From JAICJR01 sp036494715 (GTDB lineage: Bacteria > Actinomycetota > Thermoleophilia > Solirubrobacterales > Thermoleophilaceae): a DNA stretch of 29,993 bases. Under the pieces are notes generated by a model. That model made no database searches. It saw only the letters and a program-made list of their open reading frames with translations, and was not told where the DNA came from. Shown here piece by piece: positions 1 to 6,799 of this stretch; position 1 is the first letter of the stretch; every line of letters begins with the position of its first letter. The stretch covers positions 1 through 29,993 of the forward strand of contig DASXNY010000067.1 of the NCBI GenBank assembly GCA_036494715.1, written 5' to 3'. A program made the translations under genes and the position numbers.

Positions 1-713
1 TTCACGCCCTCGCGTTCGACGGTGGCGAGCCGCTCTCCGGGGTCGAAGCGCGCGTCCTGGAGCAGCGCCGTCGCGCCGCGCACCCACGGCGCGATGAACA
101 CGTTGCGCGCGGACTTCGACCAGCCGCTCGCCGCGGTGCACCAGCAGAGGTCGCCCGGCCGCGCGCCGAACCAGTGCTCGGCCTGCACGTGCTGGCCGGC
201 GAGGTAGCGCTGCCCGTGGCGGATCGGCTTGGGCTCGCCCGAGGTGCCCGAGGTGAAGGTGATCAGCGCGGGGTCGGTGGGGGAGAGCTCCGCGGGCGGA
301 TGTGGGTCGGAGTCGAACAGCCGCTCGTCGGGGATCACCATCAGCTCGCCGTCGAAGCCCGTCGCCTCGACAGTGGCGAGGTCGCGCTCGTCGACGAGCA
401 CGGCACGCGGCTCGACGCGTCGCATCCGCTCGCCCAAATCCTTCGGCCGCAGCTGCTCCGTGCACGGGAGCGCGACCGCGCCGAGCCGGAAGCAGGCGAC
501 CATCCCGTAGACCCACTCGGGCCGGTTGCCCACCACGGTCATCACCACGTCGCCGCGACCCACGCCGCGGTGGGTGAGCGTGCCGGCCAGGCGCGCGGCG
601 CGGTCGGCCACCTCCGCGAAAGTGATCTCGCTGCGCGAGCCGTCCCGGCCGAGCGCGATCAGCGCGAGCTGGTTCGGTGGAGCCTTCTCCACGACATCCA
701 GTGCGAAGTTCAT
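1..713 (-). CDS. Medium-chain acyl-CoA synthetase (AMP-binding), C-terminus outside window
   Basis: The minus strand is open from an ATG at 713 to the window edge (237 codons, no stop), beginning MNFALDVVEKAPPNQLAL. It carries the adenylate-forming P-loop TFTSGTSGEPKP and, further on, WCTAASGWSKSARNVFIAPW followed by GATALLQDARFDP, an arrangement typical of the ACSM/MACS branch. Such enzymes activate medium-chain or aromatic carboxylates to acyl-CoA using ATP. The C-terminal lid domain is beyond the edge. A TACGAT -10-like hexamer (729-724) lies 10 nt before the ATG with no Shine-Dalgarno, so a leaderless mRNA is likely. It is divergent from the riboswitch-controlled gene. Family assignment is firm; the substrate is not known. 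Confidence 0.9.
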   Translation of the reverse strand, partial: MNFALDVVEKAPPNQLALIALGRDGSRSEITFAEVADRAARLAGTLTHRGVGRGDVVMTVVGNRPEWVYGMVACFRLGAVALPCTEQLRPKDLGERMRRVEPRAVLVDERDLATVEATGFDGELMVIPDERLFDSDPHPPAELSPTDPALITFTSGTSGEPKPIRHGQRYLAGQHVQAEHWFGARPGDLCWCTAASGWSKSARNVFIAPWVRGATALLQDARFDPGERLATVEREGV

Positions 714-787
714 CGAGGCGGGGATCGTAGGGGGCAGGAAAGGGGCAAGAAGTACCGAAGGCTTTCCGCATCAGTTTGGTGTAGAGT

Positions 788-915
788 GCCCGCACGCCGA
801 ATCCGCATGAGCGGAGCCGGGGAACCAGTTTCTGGGGCGAACCTCTTTTCCTAGGGGGAAGTGGAGGCGCGCAAGCTCTTTCAGCGCGAGCCCGTCAGCT
901 AACTCGGCAGGCGTA
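788..915 (+). ncRNA. Cyclic-di-AMP riboswitch (ydaO/yuaA leader)
   Basis: The leader contains the conserved blocks of the ydaO motif in order: GAGCCGGGGAACC (about 820-833), CTGGGGCGAACC (832-843), a CCTAGGGGGAA arm (850-860), then CCCGTCAGCTAACTCGGCAGGCG split over 891-913. This RNA class binds c-di-AMP and usually switches expression off; in Actinobacteria it typically precedes peptidoglycan hydrolase genes, which matches the NlpC/P60 gene starting at 925. Only about 10 nt separate the aptamer's 3' end from the start codon, so control of ribosome access is more likely than a distant terminator (inference). The ends are approximate. A TAGAGT -10-like hexamer at 782-787 is a possible promoter. 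Confidence 0.88.
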
Positions 916-924
916 CGAAAGAGA

Positions 925-1545
925 TTGCCGAAGCGCGCTGACAAAACGCTTTTGCTCGTCGCATTGGCCTTGGCCTGCGCGTGCATGATCCCGACGATCG
1001 CGTTCGGGCAGACTACGACGGCGCCGACGACGACGACTCCGACGGGAGCCAGCCCGGCGCCGCCCGCCAACACCGGCGGCACCTCACCGCAGGATCCGCA
1101 ATTCTTGCCCGCCGCGAAGGGCAAGATCGTGGCCGGGATCGCGATTCCGCCGATCGGCGCGCCGCCCGAGGTGGTCGCGGCGATCAGCGCGGCCAACCAG
1201 ATCGTCACCAAGCCGTACATCTACGGCGGCGGCCACAAGTCGTTCATCTCGCGCGGCTACGACTGCTCGGGCTCCGTCAGCTTCGCGCTCCACGGCGCCG
1301 GCCTGGTCGACTCGCCGCTCGACTCGAGCGACTTCATGAAGTGGGACGACCCGGGCAAGGGCAAGTGGATCACCGTCTACACCAACCCCTCGCACGCCTT
1401 CGTCGTGATCGCGGGCCTCCGTTTCGACACCGGCTTCCGCGACCGCCTCTCCAAGGTGCACGGCGCGGCGCCCGGCAGCGGCCCGCGCTGGGGCGGCCCG
1501 CGGCCCACGAGGGGCTACCACGCGCGTCACCCCGACGGGTTGTAG
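925..1545 (+). CDS. Secreted NlpC/P60-type peptidoglycan endopeptidase
   Basis: A 206-aa protein starting at TTG (925) behind a purine-rich GAAAGAGA, immediately after the riboswitch. Residues about 8-29 form a hydrophobic signal peptide (LLLVALALACA...IAFGQ), followed by a Thr/Pro/Gly-rich linker (30-55). The catalytic domain shows YIYGGGHKSF and GYDCSGSVSF, with nucleophile Cys114 in the DCSG motif, and a histidine at about 157 in PSHAFVVI; the third polar residue is not certain. NlpC/P60 enzymes cut D-Glu-diamino-acid bonds in wall peptides outside the membrane. Control by c-di-AMP would link turgor and wall state to hydrolase level. There is no SH3 or LysM targeting domain. Confidence 0.88.
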   Translation: MPKRADKTLLLVALALACACMIPTIAFGQTTTAPTTTTPTGASPAPPANTGGTSPQDPQFLPAAKGKIVAGIAIPPIGAPPEVVAAISAANQIVTKPYIYGGGHKSFISRGYDCSGSVSFALHGAGLVDSPLDSSDFMKWDDPGKGKWITVYTNPSHAFVVIAGLRFDTGFRDRLSKVHGAAPGSGPRWGGPRPTRGYHARHPDGL

Positions 1546-1568
1546 CCAGACCTGAGCAGTCCGTACCC
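1540..1568 (+). promoter_or_regulatory. Sigma-70-type promoter, probably for a leaderless mRNA
   Basis: TTGTAG (1540-1545), a 17-bp spacer and TACCCT (1563-1568) lie just before a GTG start at 1580. No Shine-Dalgarno sequence is present, so transcription probably starts at or within a few bases of the start codon. The -35 overlaps the stop codon region of the upstream hydrolase gene. Confidence 0.55.
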
Positions 1569-1579
1569 TGGGCCGTCAG

Positions 1580-2107
1580 GTGCGTGCTCTCGTACTCATC
1601 TGCGTCGTGGCGCTGTCGCTGCTCGCGGGTTGCGGGGGTGCTGGCAGCGGTAGCGGCAGCTCCACGGTCGCCGCTACAAGCCCGAAGCGTCCCGCGGTCT
1701 GCATTCAGGCTGGCGGGGCGGCCGTGGCACACGCCGTCGGCCGGGCGGCGGGCGCCGTCGCGCAGGCGCAGTCGACGGGGAACAACGCCGAGCCGCAGTG
1801 CTCGTTCCGCGCCGGCCGCCTGGTAGCGGTCGTCAACGTGGACAGGTCGCCACAGCCCTTCGACCGGCTCGAGCGCGGGATCGTGGAGGCGACGCAGCAG
1901 TTCGGCACGGTGCGCGAGTACGCCGCTCCGCAGCGGATCGCCAAGCTCGGGCTGGACGCGAGCTGGTTCCCCGAGGGTGGTCAGCTGCTCACGGCGGACT
2001 CGCGCGAGCTGCTGACGGTCGCGGTCAAATGGCCCGGCAGCGCTACCTTGAAGCGCAAAGCGCTCGCGGTCGCGCTGGCGCGCGCGTACCTGGCGCAGGA
2101 CAGATGA
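1580..2107 (+). CDS. Putative lipoprotein of unknown function
   Basis: A 175-aa protein starting at GTG 1580. The N-terminus is a lipoprotein signal: MRALVLICVVALSLLAGC, with lipobox LAGC and Cys18 as the predicted lipidated residue, followed by a Gly/Ser linker. The mature part has two further cysteines (VCIQAGG and PQCSF) that may form a disulfide and a C-terminal alpha/beta stretch (RLVAVVNVDRSPQPFDRL, ELLTVAVKWPG). I do not recognise a family. It would be anchored on the outer face of the membrane. It sits between the wall hydrolase and the Ddn-like gene but has its own promoter. Confidence 0.8.
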   Translation: MRALVLICVVALSLLAGCGGAGSGSGSSTVAATSPKRPAVCIQAGGAAVAHAVGRAAGAVAQAQSTGNNAEPQCSFRAGRLVAVVNVDRSPQPFDRLERGIVEATQQFGTVREYAAPQRIAKLGLDASWFPEGGQLLTADSRELLTVAVKWPGSATLKRKALAVALARAYLAQDR

Positions 2108-2124
2108 ACCCGAAACCCGAAACC
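2107..2124 (+). repeat. Short heptamer tandem repeat (AACCCGA x2.5)
   Basis: AACCCGA at 2107-2113 and 2114-2120, then a partial AACC. It begins at the stop codon of the lipoprotein gene and ends just before the AAGGAG ribosome-binding site of the next gene. It is weak alone but has the same 7-bp period as five other repeats in the window. Confidence 0.45.
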
Positions 2125-2135
2125 AAGGAGCGCAG

Positions 2136-2540
2136 ATGACGCTATTCGGACAGGAACACATCGACCGCTACGTCGCCACCGACGGCGACGAAGGTCACGA
2201 CTGGGAGGGGACCCAGACGCTGATCCTCACCACCACCGGCCGCCGCTCGGGCGAGCCGAGGCCGCAGGCGCTGATCTACGGGCGCCACGGCGACGACTAC
2301 CTGGTGGTCGCCTCCAAGGGCGGGGCGCCGCAGCACCCGGCCTGGTACCTGAACCTGGAGGCCAACCCCGACGTCGAGGTACAGGTGATGGGCGACAAGT
2401 TCCATGCGCACGCGCGCACCGCCACGCCCGACGAGAAGCCCGAGCTGTGGCCGATCATGACCAACGAATGGCCGAGCTACGACGAGTACCAGACCAAGAC
2501 CGAGCGGGAGATTCCGGTAGTCGTGCTCGAGCGCCAGTAA
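2136..2540 (+). CDS. Ddn-like F420H2-dependent reductase (deazaflavin nitroreductase family)
   Basis: A 134-aa protein with ATG at 2136 and AAGGAG at 2125-2130. The core reads LILTTTGRRSGEPRPQALIYGRHGDDYLVVASKGGAPQHPAWYLNL, split here from the following NPDVEVQV; this is the fold-defining pattern of the split-barrel deazaflavin-dependent nitroreductases (Ddn/FDOR-B), which use reduced coenzyme F420 to reduce quinones or other electrophiles. Length matches the family. The C-terminus EIPVVVLERQ is also typical. The substrate cannot be told from sequence. F420 use agrees with the LLM-family gene at 26646-27644. Confidence 0.9.
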   Translation: MTLFGQEHIDRYVATDGDEGHDWEGTQTLILTTTGRRSGEPRPQALIYGRHGDDYLVVASKGGAPQHPAWYLNLEANPDVEVQVMGDKFHAHARTATPDEKPELWPIMTNEWPSYDEYQTKTEREIPVVVLERQ

Positions 2541-2551
2541 CCCGCCGCAAC

Positions 2552-2570
2552 CGGCTTCACGAAGCCGTTT
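2552..2570 (+). terminator. Weak Rho-independent terminator
   Basis: CGGCTT-CACG-AAGCCG (2552-2567) forms a 6-bp stem with a 4-nt loop and is followed by TTT. It lies 11 nt after the stop of the Ddn-like gene and just ahead of the acyl-CoA dehydrogenase promoter region. The short T-run makes the call moderate. Confidence 0.5.
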
Positions 2571-2579
2571 CACGGCTAG

Positions 2580-2597
2580 ACTGACTCGCCAGTCAAC
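2580..2597 (+). promoter_or_regulatory. Operator-like palindrome TGACT-N4-AGTCA (site 1)
   Basis: ACTGACTCGCCAGTCAAC is a near-perfect inverted repeat with a 4-nt centre. It overlaps a TAGACT -10-like hexamer (2577-2582) and ends 17 nt before the acyl-CoA dehydrogenase start. The same palindrome recurs at 19790-19807 and 24770-24787. Size and symmetry fit a TetR-family repressor; the protein itself is not in the window. Confidence 0.7.
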
Positions 2598-2614
2598 AAC
2601 GCAGGGAGTCCGAT

Positions 2615-3823
2615 TTGGCAGTGGCCACGCCGTATAGCGAGAAGACCGACGAGCAGCGCGCGATCACCGAGATGGTGCGCCAATTCGTCGACGAGCAGGT
2701 GATCCCGATCGCCGAGGAGCACGACCACGAGGACAAGTTCCCCGACGCGGTCGTGGAGCAGATGCGGGAGCTCGGCCTGTTCGGCGTGACCATTCCCGAG
2801 GAGTACGGCGGGATGGGGCTCGACCTCACCACCTACGCGATGATCGTCGAGGAGCTCTCGCGCGGCTGGATCTCTGTCTCCGGCATCGTCAACACGCACT
2901 TCATCGGCTCCTACCTGCTGATGAAGTTCGGCACCGACGAGCAGAAGGAGAGGTTCCTGCCGAAGATGGCCACCGGCGAGATCCGCGCTGCCTTCTCGCT
3001 GTCCGAGCCGGGCCTCGGCTCTGACGTCGCCGCGATCTCGACGCGCGCCAAGAAGGACGGTGACGCCTGGGCCATCAACGGCACCAAGATGTGGGTCACG
3101 AACGGACTGCGCGCCGGGCTCGTCTTCCTGCTCGCCAAGACCGACCCGGAGGCCGATCCGCCCCACAAGGGGATGACCTGCTTCATCTGCGAGAAGGAGC
3201 CGGGCGCCGCTGAGAACACGGGCGAACACAAGGGCCTCACCGTCCCGCCCCAGATCAAGAAGATGGGCTACAAGGGCGTCGAGTCCACGGAGCTCGTGTT
3301 CGAGGACTACCACTGCCCCTCGGCCAACGTGCTCGGCGGCGAGGAAGCGGGCGTGAACAAGGGCTTCGCGCAGATGATGGACGCGCTCGAGGTCGGCCGC
3401 GTGAACGTGGCCGCGCGCGGCGTCGGCCTCGGCCAGCGCGCGCTCGAGCTGGCGCTGCGCTACTCGCAGGAGCGGCGCACCTTCGGCAAGCCGATCGCCC
3501 AGCACCAGGCGATCCAGTTCAAGCTCGCCGAGATGGGCACGAAGGTGGAGGCCGCGCGTCTGCTCACGATCAAGGCCGCCCGCATGAAGGACGCGGGCGA
3601 GCGCTCCGACCTCGAGGCGGGCATGGCCAAGCTGTTCGCTTCAGAGTCGGCCAAGGAGGTCGTCGAGGAGTCGCTGCGGATCCACGGCGGGTACGGCTAC
3701 TCGAAGGAGTACGAGATCGAGCGGCTGTATCGGGACGCGCCGCTCTTGCTGATTGGCGAGGGGACGTCGGAGATTCAGAAGATGGTCATCGGGCGTACGC
3801 TTTTGAAGCGGAACAAGATTTAG
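2615..3823 (+). CDS. Acyl-CoA dehydrogenase
   Basis: A 402-aa FAD flavoprotein of normal family length. It starts at TTG 2615 after GGGAG (2603-2607). N-terminal helical domain about 1-120; FAD/substrate motif FSLSEPGLGSD and MWVTNGLRAG in the beta domain; C-terminal helical domain with RRTFGKPIAQHQAIQFKLAEM and IHGGYGYSKEYEIERLYRDA. GEGTSEIQ holds the glutamate in the position of the usual catalytic base. It introduces the alpha-beta double bond in an acyl-CoA and passes electrons to ETF. The palindromic operator at 2580-2597 overlaps its promoter. A short- or branched-chain substrate is plausible but not proven. The stop codon overlaps the stop of the convergent CaiB gene. Confidence 0.95.
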   Translation: MAVATPYSEKTDEQRAITEMVRQFVDEQVIPIAEEHDHEDKFPDAVVEQMRELGLFGVTIPEEYGGMGLDLTTYAMIVEELSRGWISVSGIVNTHFIGSYLLMKFGTDEQKERFLPKMATGEIRAAFSLSEPGLGSDVAAISTRAKKDGDAWAINGTKMWVTNGLRAGLVFLLAKTDPEADPPHKGMTCFICEKEPGAAENTGEHKGLTVPPQIKKMGYKGVESTELVFEDYHCPSANVLGGEEAGVNKGFAQMMDALEVGRVNVAARGVGLGQRALELALRYSQERRTFGKPIAQHQAIQFKLAEMGTKVEAARLLTIKAARMKDAGERSDLEAGMAKLFASESAKEVVEESLRIHGGYGYSKEYEIERLYRDAPLLLIGEGTSEIQKMVIGRTLLKRNKI

Positions 3824-5028
3824 GCCGGGTGGCGGGTGGCAGGTGGCGGGTGGCGGGACTCGATCACGCCCTCCCGCTCAAGCCGCTCTATCTCGCCGTC
3901 ATCCAGGCCGAGCTCCTTCAGCACTTCTTCCGTGTGCTCGCCCAGCAGGGGTGGGGCTGTCGGTGGGCGTAGGCCCGAGTCGATCTGGATCGGGGAGTTG
4001 ACCAGCTCGACCTCGCCCGCGGTGGGGTGGCGAACCTTTGTGGTTGCTGCCAGGCCGGCTTCGGCGGCTGCCGCGAGGGCGTCCGGGACGGTGCGGATCT
4101 TGCCCGCCGGCACGCCGACCTGCTCGAGCGCGCTCAGCCACTCCTCGGCGGGCTTCGCCGCGAGGCGCTCCTCGAGCAGCGGGATCAGCGTTTCGCGGTG
4201 CTCGACGCGCGCGGCGTTGGAGGTGAAGCGCTCGTCGCTCGCCAGCTCGGGCGCGCCGAGCGCCTCGCACAGGCGCGCGTAGAGGCCGTCGTTGGGCGCG
4301 GCGATGGCGATCCAGCCGTCGGCGGTCGGGAATGACTGGTACGGGACGATGTTGGGGTGCGCGTTGCCGTGCCGCTGTGGCTCGCCGCCCGCCACGAGTA
4401 CGTTGGACGCCACGTTGATCAGCGCGGCCAGCCCGCTGTCGAGCAGCGACACCTCGATCCGCTCGCCCTCGCCGCGGTGCACCGCGGCCAGGATCGCCAC
4501 CGCCGCGTGGAGGCCGGTGAGCACGTCGACCATCGCCACGCCCACCTTCGTCGGCTCGCCGTCGGTCTCGCCGGTGATCGACATGATCCCGCTCTCGGCC
4601 TGCGCGACGAAGTCGTAGCCGGGCCTTCCAGCCGGCTGCCGGCGCGAGCCGAACCCGGTGATCGAGCAGTACACCACGCGCGGGTTGCGCTCCGCCACGC
4701 TCGCGCGGTCGAGGCCCATGCGCTCGGCGGTGCCGGTCTTGAAGTTCTCGATCACGACGTCGGCGCGGGCGCACAGCTCCAGAGCGAGCCGGCGGCCCTC
4801 GTCGCTCGCGAGGTCGATCGCGCAGCTGCGCTTGCCGCGGTTCACCGACAGGTAGTAGGCGGACTCGCCGCCTGTGTAGGGCGGACCCCAGCCGCGCGTC
4901 TCGTCGCCGACGCCAGGGCGCTCGACCTTGATCACGTCGGCGCCGAGGTCGGCCAGGACCATCGTGCAGTAGGGGCCAGCGAGCACGCGCGAGAGGTCGA
5001 GCACGCGGAGTCCGTCGAGAGGTGGCAT
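3820..5028 (-). CDS. CaiB/BaiF family (class III) CoA-transferase
   Basis: A 402-aa protein; the opening MPPLDGLRVLDLSRVLAGPY and then LADLGADVIKVERP are diagnostic of class III CoA-transferases, which move CoA between acids through an aspartyl-CoA thioester. NRGKRSCAIDLASDEGR, ADVVIENFKTGTAERMGLD and YCSITGFG follow in the usual order; the catalytic Asp is expected in the GYDFVAQAESG region. The start at ATG 5028 is chosen by family alignment; ATG 5046 would add six residues. The last 15 or so residues are repeat-derived and unlikely to matter for catalysis. The substrate is unknown; the adjacent acyl-CoA dehydrogenase suggests a catabolic acid. Confidence 0.93.
   Translation of the reverse strand: MPPLDGLRVLDLSRVLAGPYCTMVLADLGADVIKVERPGVGDETRGWGPPYTGGESAYYLSVNRGKRSCAIDLASDEGRRLALELCARADVVIENFKTGTAERMGLDRASVAERNPRVVYCSITGFGSRRQPAGRPGYDFVAQAESGIMSITGETDGEPTKVGVAMVDVLTGLHAAVAILAAVHRGEGERIEVSLLDSGLAALINVASNVLVAGGEPQRHGNAHPNIVPYQSFPTADGWIAIAAPNDGLYARLCEALGAPELASDERFTSNAARVEHRETLIPLLEERLAAKPAEEWLSALEQVGVPAGKIRTVPDALAAAAEAGLAATTKVRHPTAGEVELVNSPIQIDSGLRPPTAPPLLGEHTEEVLKELGLDDGEIERLEREGVIESRHPPPATRHPA
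3827..3857 (+). repeat. Heptamer tandem repeat, GGGTGGC x4
   Basis: GGGTGGC at 3827, 3834 and 3848 with AGGTGGC at 3841, then GGG. It lies 3 nt beyond the acyl-CoA dehydrogenase stop and encodes the low-complexity C-terminal tail of the CaiB protein (PPPATRHP repeated). The same unit family recurs at 8979-9009. Confidence 0.85.
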
Positions 5029-5036
5029 CCCGGGAT

Positions 5037-5046
5037 CATCTAGCAT
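5037..5046. promoter_or_regulatory. Overlapping divergent -10 elements (CaiB / SCP2)
   Basis: On plus, TAGCAT (5041-5046) ends 7 nt before the SCP2 ATG at 5054. On minus, TAGATG (5042-5037) ends 8 nt before the CaiB ATG at 5028. Neither gene has a Shine-Dalgarno, so both transcripts look leaderless and both may open from the same short segment. The -35 elements are not clear. Confidence 0.4.
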
Positions 5047-5053
5047 CGCCCCA

Positions 5054-5407
5054 ATGTCGTCCGGGGACACGCGGGCACTCATCGAGCAGGCGGTGGAGCG
5101 CTTCGGCGACGAGGTGCCCGCGCTCAAGCAGCTAAAGCTGGTGGTGAGGCTCGAGCTGCGCTCGCACGGCGACGTGCCGATCTGGCGCGTGGAGGTGCCC
5201 GGCCCGAAGATCACGAAGGACCCGGCCGGCGATGCCCACCTCGACGTCTCGGTGGACCGTACCCACTTCAACGAGCTCGCCAAGGACGGCAGCCTCAGGG
5301 ACTGGGTCGAGGCGTTTGACCACGGCCACGTGAAGGTCACCGGCGAAGGCGCCGTGGTCAAGCTGATCGGCAACGTGATCGAGCGCCAGCTCGCCCGCGC
5401 TCGCTGA
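5054..5407 (+). CDS. SCP2 sterol-binding-domain protein
   Basis: A 117-aa single-domain protein. The C-terminal half, with HLDVSVDRTHFNELAKDGS, DWVEAFDHGHVKVTGEGAVV and KLIGNVIERQ, matches the SCP2-like lipid-binding fold, in which a hydrophobic tunnel holds acyl-CoAs or sterol-like lipids. It probably acts as an intracellular lipid carrier beside the CoA-transferase and acyl-CoA dehydrogenase. The start at ATG 5054 lies 7 nt after a -10-like TAGCAT and has no Shine-Dalgarno. The ligand is unknown. Confidence 0.8.
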   Translation: MSSGDTRALIEQAVERFGDEVPALKQLKLVVRLELRSHGDVPIWRVEVPGPKITKDPAGDAHLDVSVDRTHFNELAKDGSLRDWVEAFDHGHVKVTGEGAVVKLIGNVIERQLARAR

Positions 5408-5420
5408 TCGCGGCGCGTAG

Positions 5421-6041
5421 GTGCCGCCCGGCGACGTCAAGGCAGCCTTCGCCGAAGCCGCCGCGGCCGACGGCATCGAGCTCGGCAGCACAACCTTCGA
5501 CTGGCTCTGCGAGCAAGGCCACGTCGGGCTCGAACGGGTGGCCAAGGCTCGCCGCGACCCGGCGATCGTCGAGCCTGTGAAGGCGGCGCTCGCCACGCTC
5601 GGCGCGATCTACGCCCGTCTGAAGGGCGACCTGGCGGTGCTGCACGCCGCGCGCGAGAACCTGTTCCTGCCCGTGGACCTCTTCCACGAGCCCAGCGGCA
5701 CCCTCATCGAGGTCGACGACTCGCCGCACTTCACCTCGTTCCGGCTCACCGCGCTCGAGCTCTACCCCGCGGGCACGACGCTCGGCTTCGACATCGACGA
5801 GCACAGGGAGCTCTGCCGTGAGTGGCAGTCGCGCAGCGACGGCGTGGAGCGCGCGCTGGCCGCCAAGGGCTTCGGCTTCGGCGGCGTGCCGCGCGAGCGC
5901 GCGTACCACGACGCCCTGCGCGATCTCGCGACGCCGGCGATGGGCCATCCGCCGCTCGTCAGGATCCCCGCCGTGGACGGCGACGGCGCCGCGGCCTACG
6001 CCCGCGGCCGCGGCGAGCTACTGGCCCTGCTGCGCCCGTAG
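5421..6041 (+). CDS. Conserved-looking hypothetical protein (nuclease-like motif possible)
   Basis: A 206-aa soluble protein with GTG at 5421, 13 nt after the SCP2 stop and probably cotranscribed. It has an N-terminal helical part (to about 90), a central block LFLPVDLFHEPSGTLIEVDD and SPHFTSFRLTALELYP, then FDIDEHRELCREW. The D-x(n)-IEVDD-xx-HF pattern recalls PD-(D/E)XK nuclease-like proteins that bind a metal with acidic residues, but the lysine is not obvious, so this is only a suggestion. Its last 24 nt overlap the 3' end of the convergent zinc-ribbon gene. I do not assign a function. Confidence 0.7.
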   Translation: MPPGDVKAAFAEAAAADGIELGSTTFDWLCEQGHVGLERVAKARRDPAIVEPVKAALATLGAIYARLKGDLAVLHAARENLFLPVDLFHEPSGTLIEVDDSPHFTSFRLTALELYPAGTTLGFDIDEHRELCREWQSRSDGVERALAAKGFGFGGVPRERAYHDALRDLATPAMGHPPLVRIPAVDGDGAAAYARGRGELLALLRP

Positions 6042-6305
6042 ACCGCGCCGACGGCGCTCCTCGGGGGTGCGGTCGTCGTTCTCGGCGACGTTGATCGTGC
6101 GGCAGACGGCGCAGCGCACCCGCACCCTGAACGTCATCTGCTCCTCGTGCATGGACCTGGCCAGCACATTGCCGCACTCGACGCACACGTAGTCGTTCGG
6201 CCCGTTGCCGCTGAACACGGGCCGCTCCGCGTTCTCCTGCACGGCCGTGCCGCCGTCCTTGGGCAGCTCGCCCGGGCGGACGCGCTTCATCGTGACCGTC
6301 GCCAT
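6018..6305 (-). CDS. Small zinc-ribbon protein next to coxG-like gene
   Basis: A 95-aa protein with two CxxC knuckles, YVCVECGNVL and VRCAVCRTIN, about 28 residues apart; this is a treble-clef/zinc-ribbon arrangement binding one Zn. It has a basic C-terminus (PEERRRRGLRAQQ). It starts only 2 nt after the stop of the CoxG-like gene, so the two are surely cotranscribed. Function unknown; a nucleic-acid or protein-binding role is possible. The 3' end overlaps the convergent gene by 24 nt. Confidence 0.8.
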   Translation of the reverse strand: MATVTMKRVRPGELPKDGGTAVQENAERPVFSGNGPNDYVCVECGNVLARSMHEEQMTFRVRVRCAVCRTINVAENDDRTPEERRRRGLRAQQGQ

Positions 6306-6307
6306 CG

Positions 6308-6739
6308 TCAGATGTTGCCGAGCTTCCCCGTGAAGTCCTTGATGAGCGCATCCAGGACGCCGACCACCACGCCCTCGCCCATGGACGCGGCCTTGCCGGT
6401 GATCTGGGCGTGGGTGTGAATGTCGCCGCCGCCGTCGTTCAGCTTGAACTCGACGTTGGCGTTGGCGTGGCCCTGGCCGCCCTTCTCGCGGGACTTGACC
6501 GCGAGCAAGGCGCGGTGCTCGGCCGCGTCCTTCTCCACGACCTCCACGGTGCCGGTGAACGTCATCGACATCGCGCCCATCTTGACCTTGATCTCGGCCT
6601 TGACGGACTCGTCGCTCGTCTTCTCGAGGACGCTGCCGCCCTCGACGGCGGGCACAACTCGGTCGAGATCGGTGATGGCCGCGAAGCTCTCATCGATCGG
6701 CTTGTCGGTCGAGAAGGTGTGATCAAGGTCTACGGCCAT
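6308..6739 (-). CDS. coxG: CoxG-like SRPBCC protein (CO dehydrogenase subunit G family)
   Basis: A 143-aa protein from ATG 6739, with AAGGAG about 9 nt upstream. It has the CoxG pattern: FSTDKPIDESFAAITDLDRV then VPAVEGGSVLEK, KAEIKVKMGAMSMTFTGTVE, and a C-terminal HTHAQITGKAASMGEGVV followed by LIKDFTGKLG. CoxG proteins are START-like hydrophobic-pocket proteins associated with aerobic CO dehydrogenase; to my knowledge recent work on mycobacterial CoxG points to a menaquinone-carrier role. It lies on the same strand as the cox operon but is separated from it by the oppositely oriented YceI gene, so it has its own promoter (-10 TATATT at 6788-6783). Confidence 0.82.
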   Translation of the reverse strand: MAVDLDHTFSTDKPIDESFAAITDLDRVVPAVEGGSVLEKTSDESVKAEIKVKMGAMSMTFTGTVEVVEKDAAEHRALLAVKSREKGGQGHANANVEFKLNDGGGDIHTHAQITGKAASMGEGVVVGVLDALIKDFTGKLGNI

Positions 6740-6782
6740 TAGCGAGTTCTCCTTGGTCGGTACGTGTTTTTCTTCATAACGG

Positions 6783-6790
6783 AATATAAG
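6783..6790. promoter_or_regulatory. Overlapping divergent -10 elements (coxG-like / YceI)
   Basis: TATAAG (plus, 6785-6790) ends 9 nt before the YceI TTG start at 6800. TATATT (minus, 6788-6783) is placed to drive the CoxG-like gene with a leader of about 38 nt that includes its AAGGAG. The two hexamers share four base pairs. This is the second such shared -10 in the window. Confidence 0.5.
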
Positions 6791-6799
6791 CTGCACACC

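Noticed and set aside
3820..5373. Extension of the CaiB gene to 517 codons
   Set aside because: The extra N-terminal part is antisense to the SCP2 gene and shows no similarity; the family N-terminus begins at ATG 5028.
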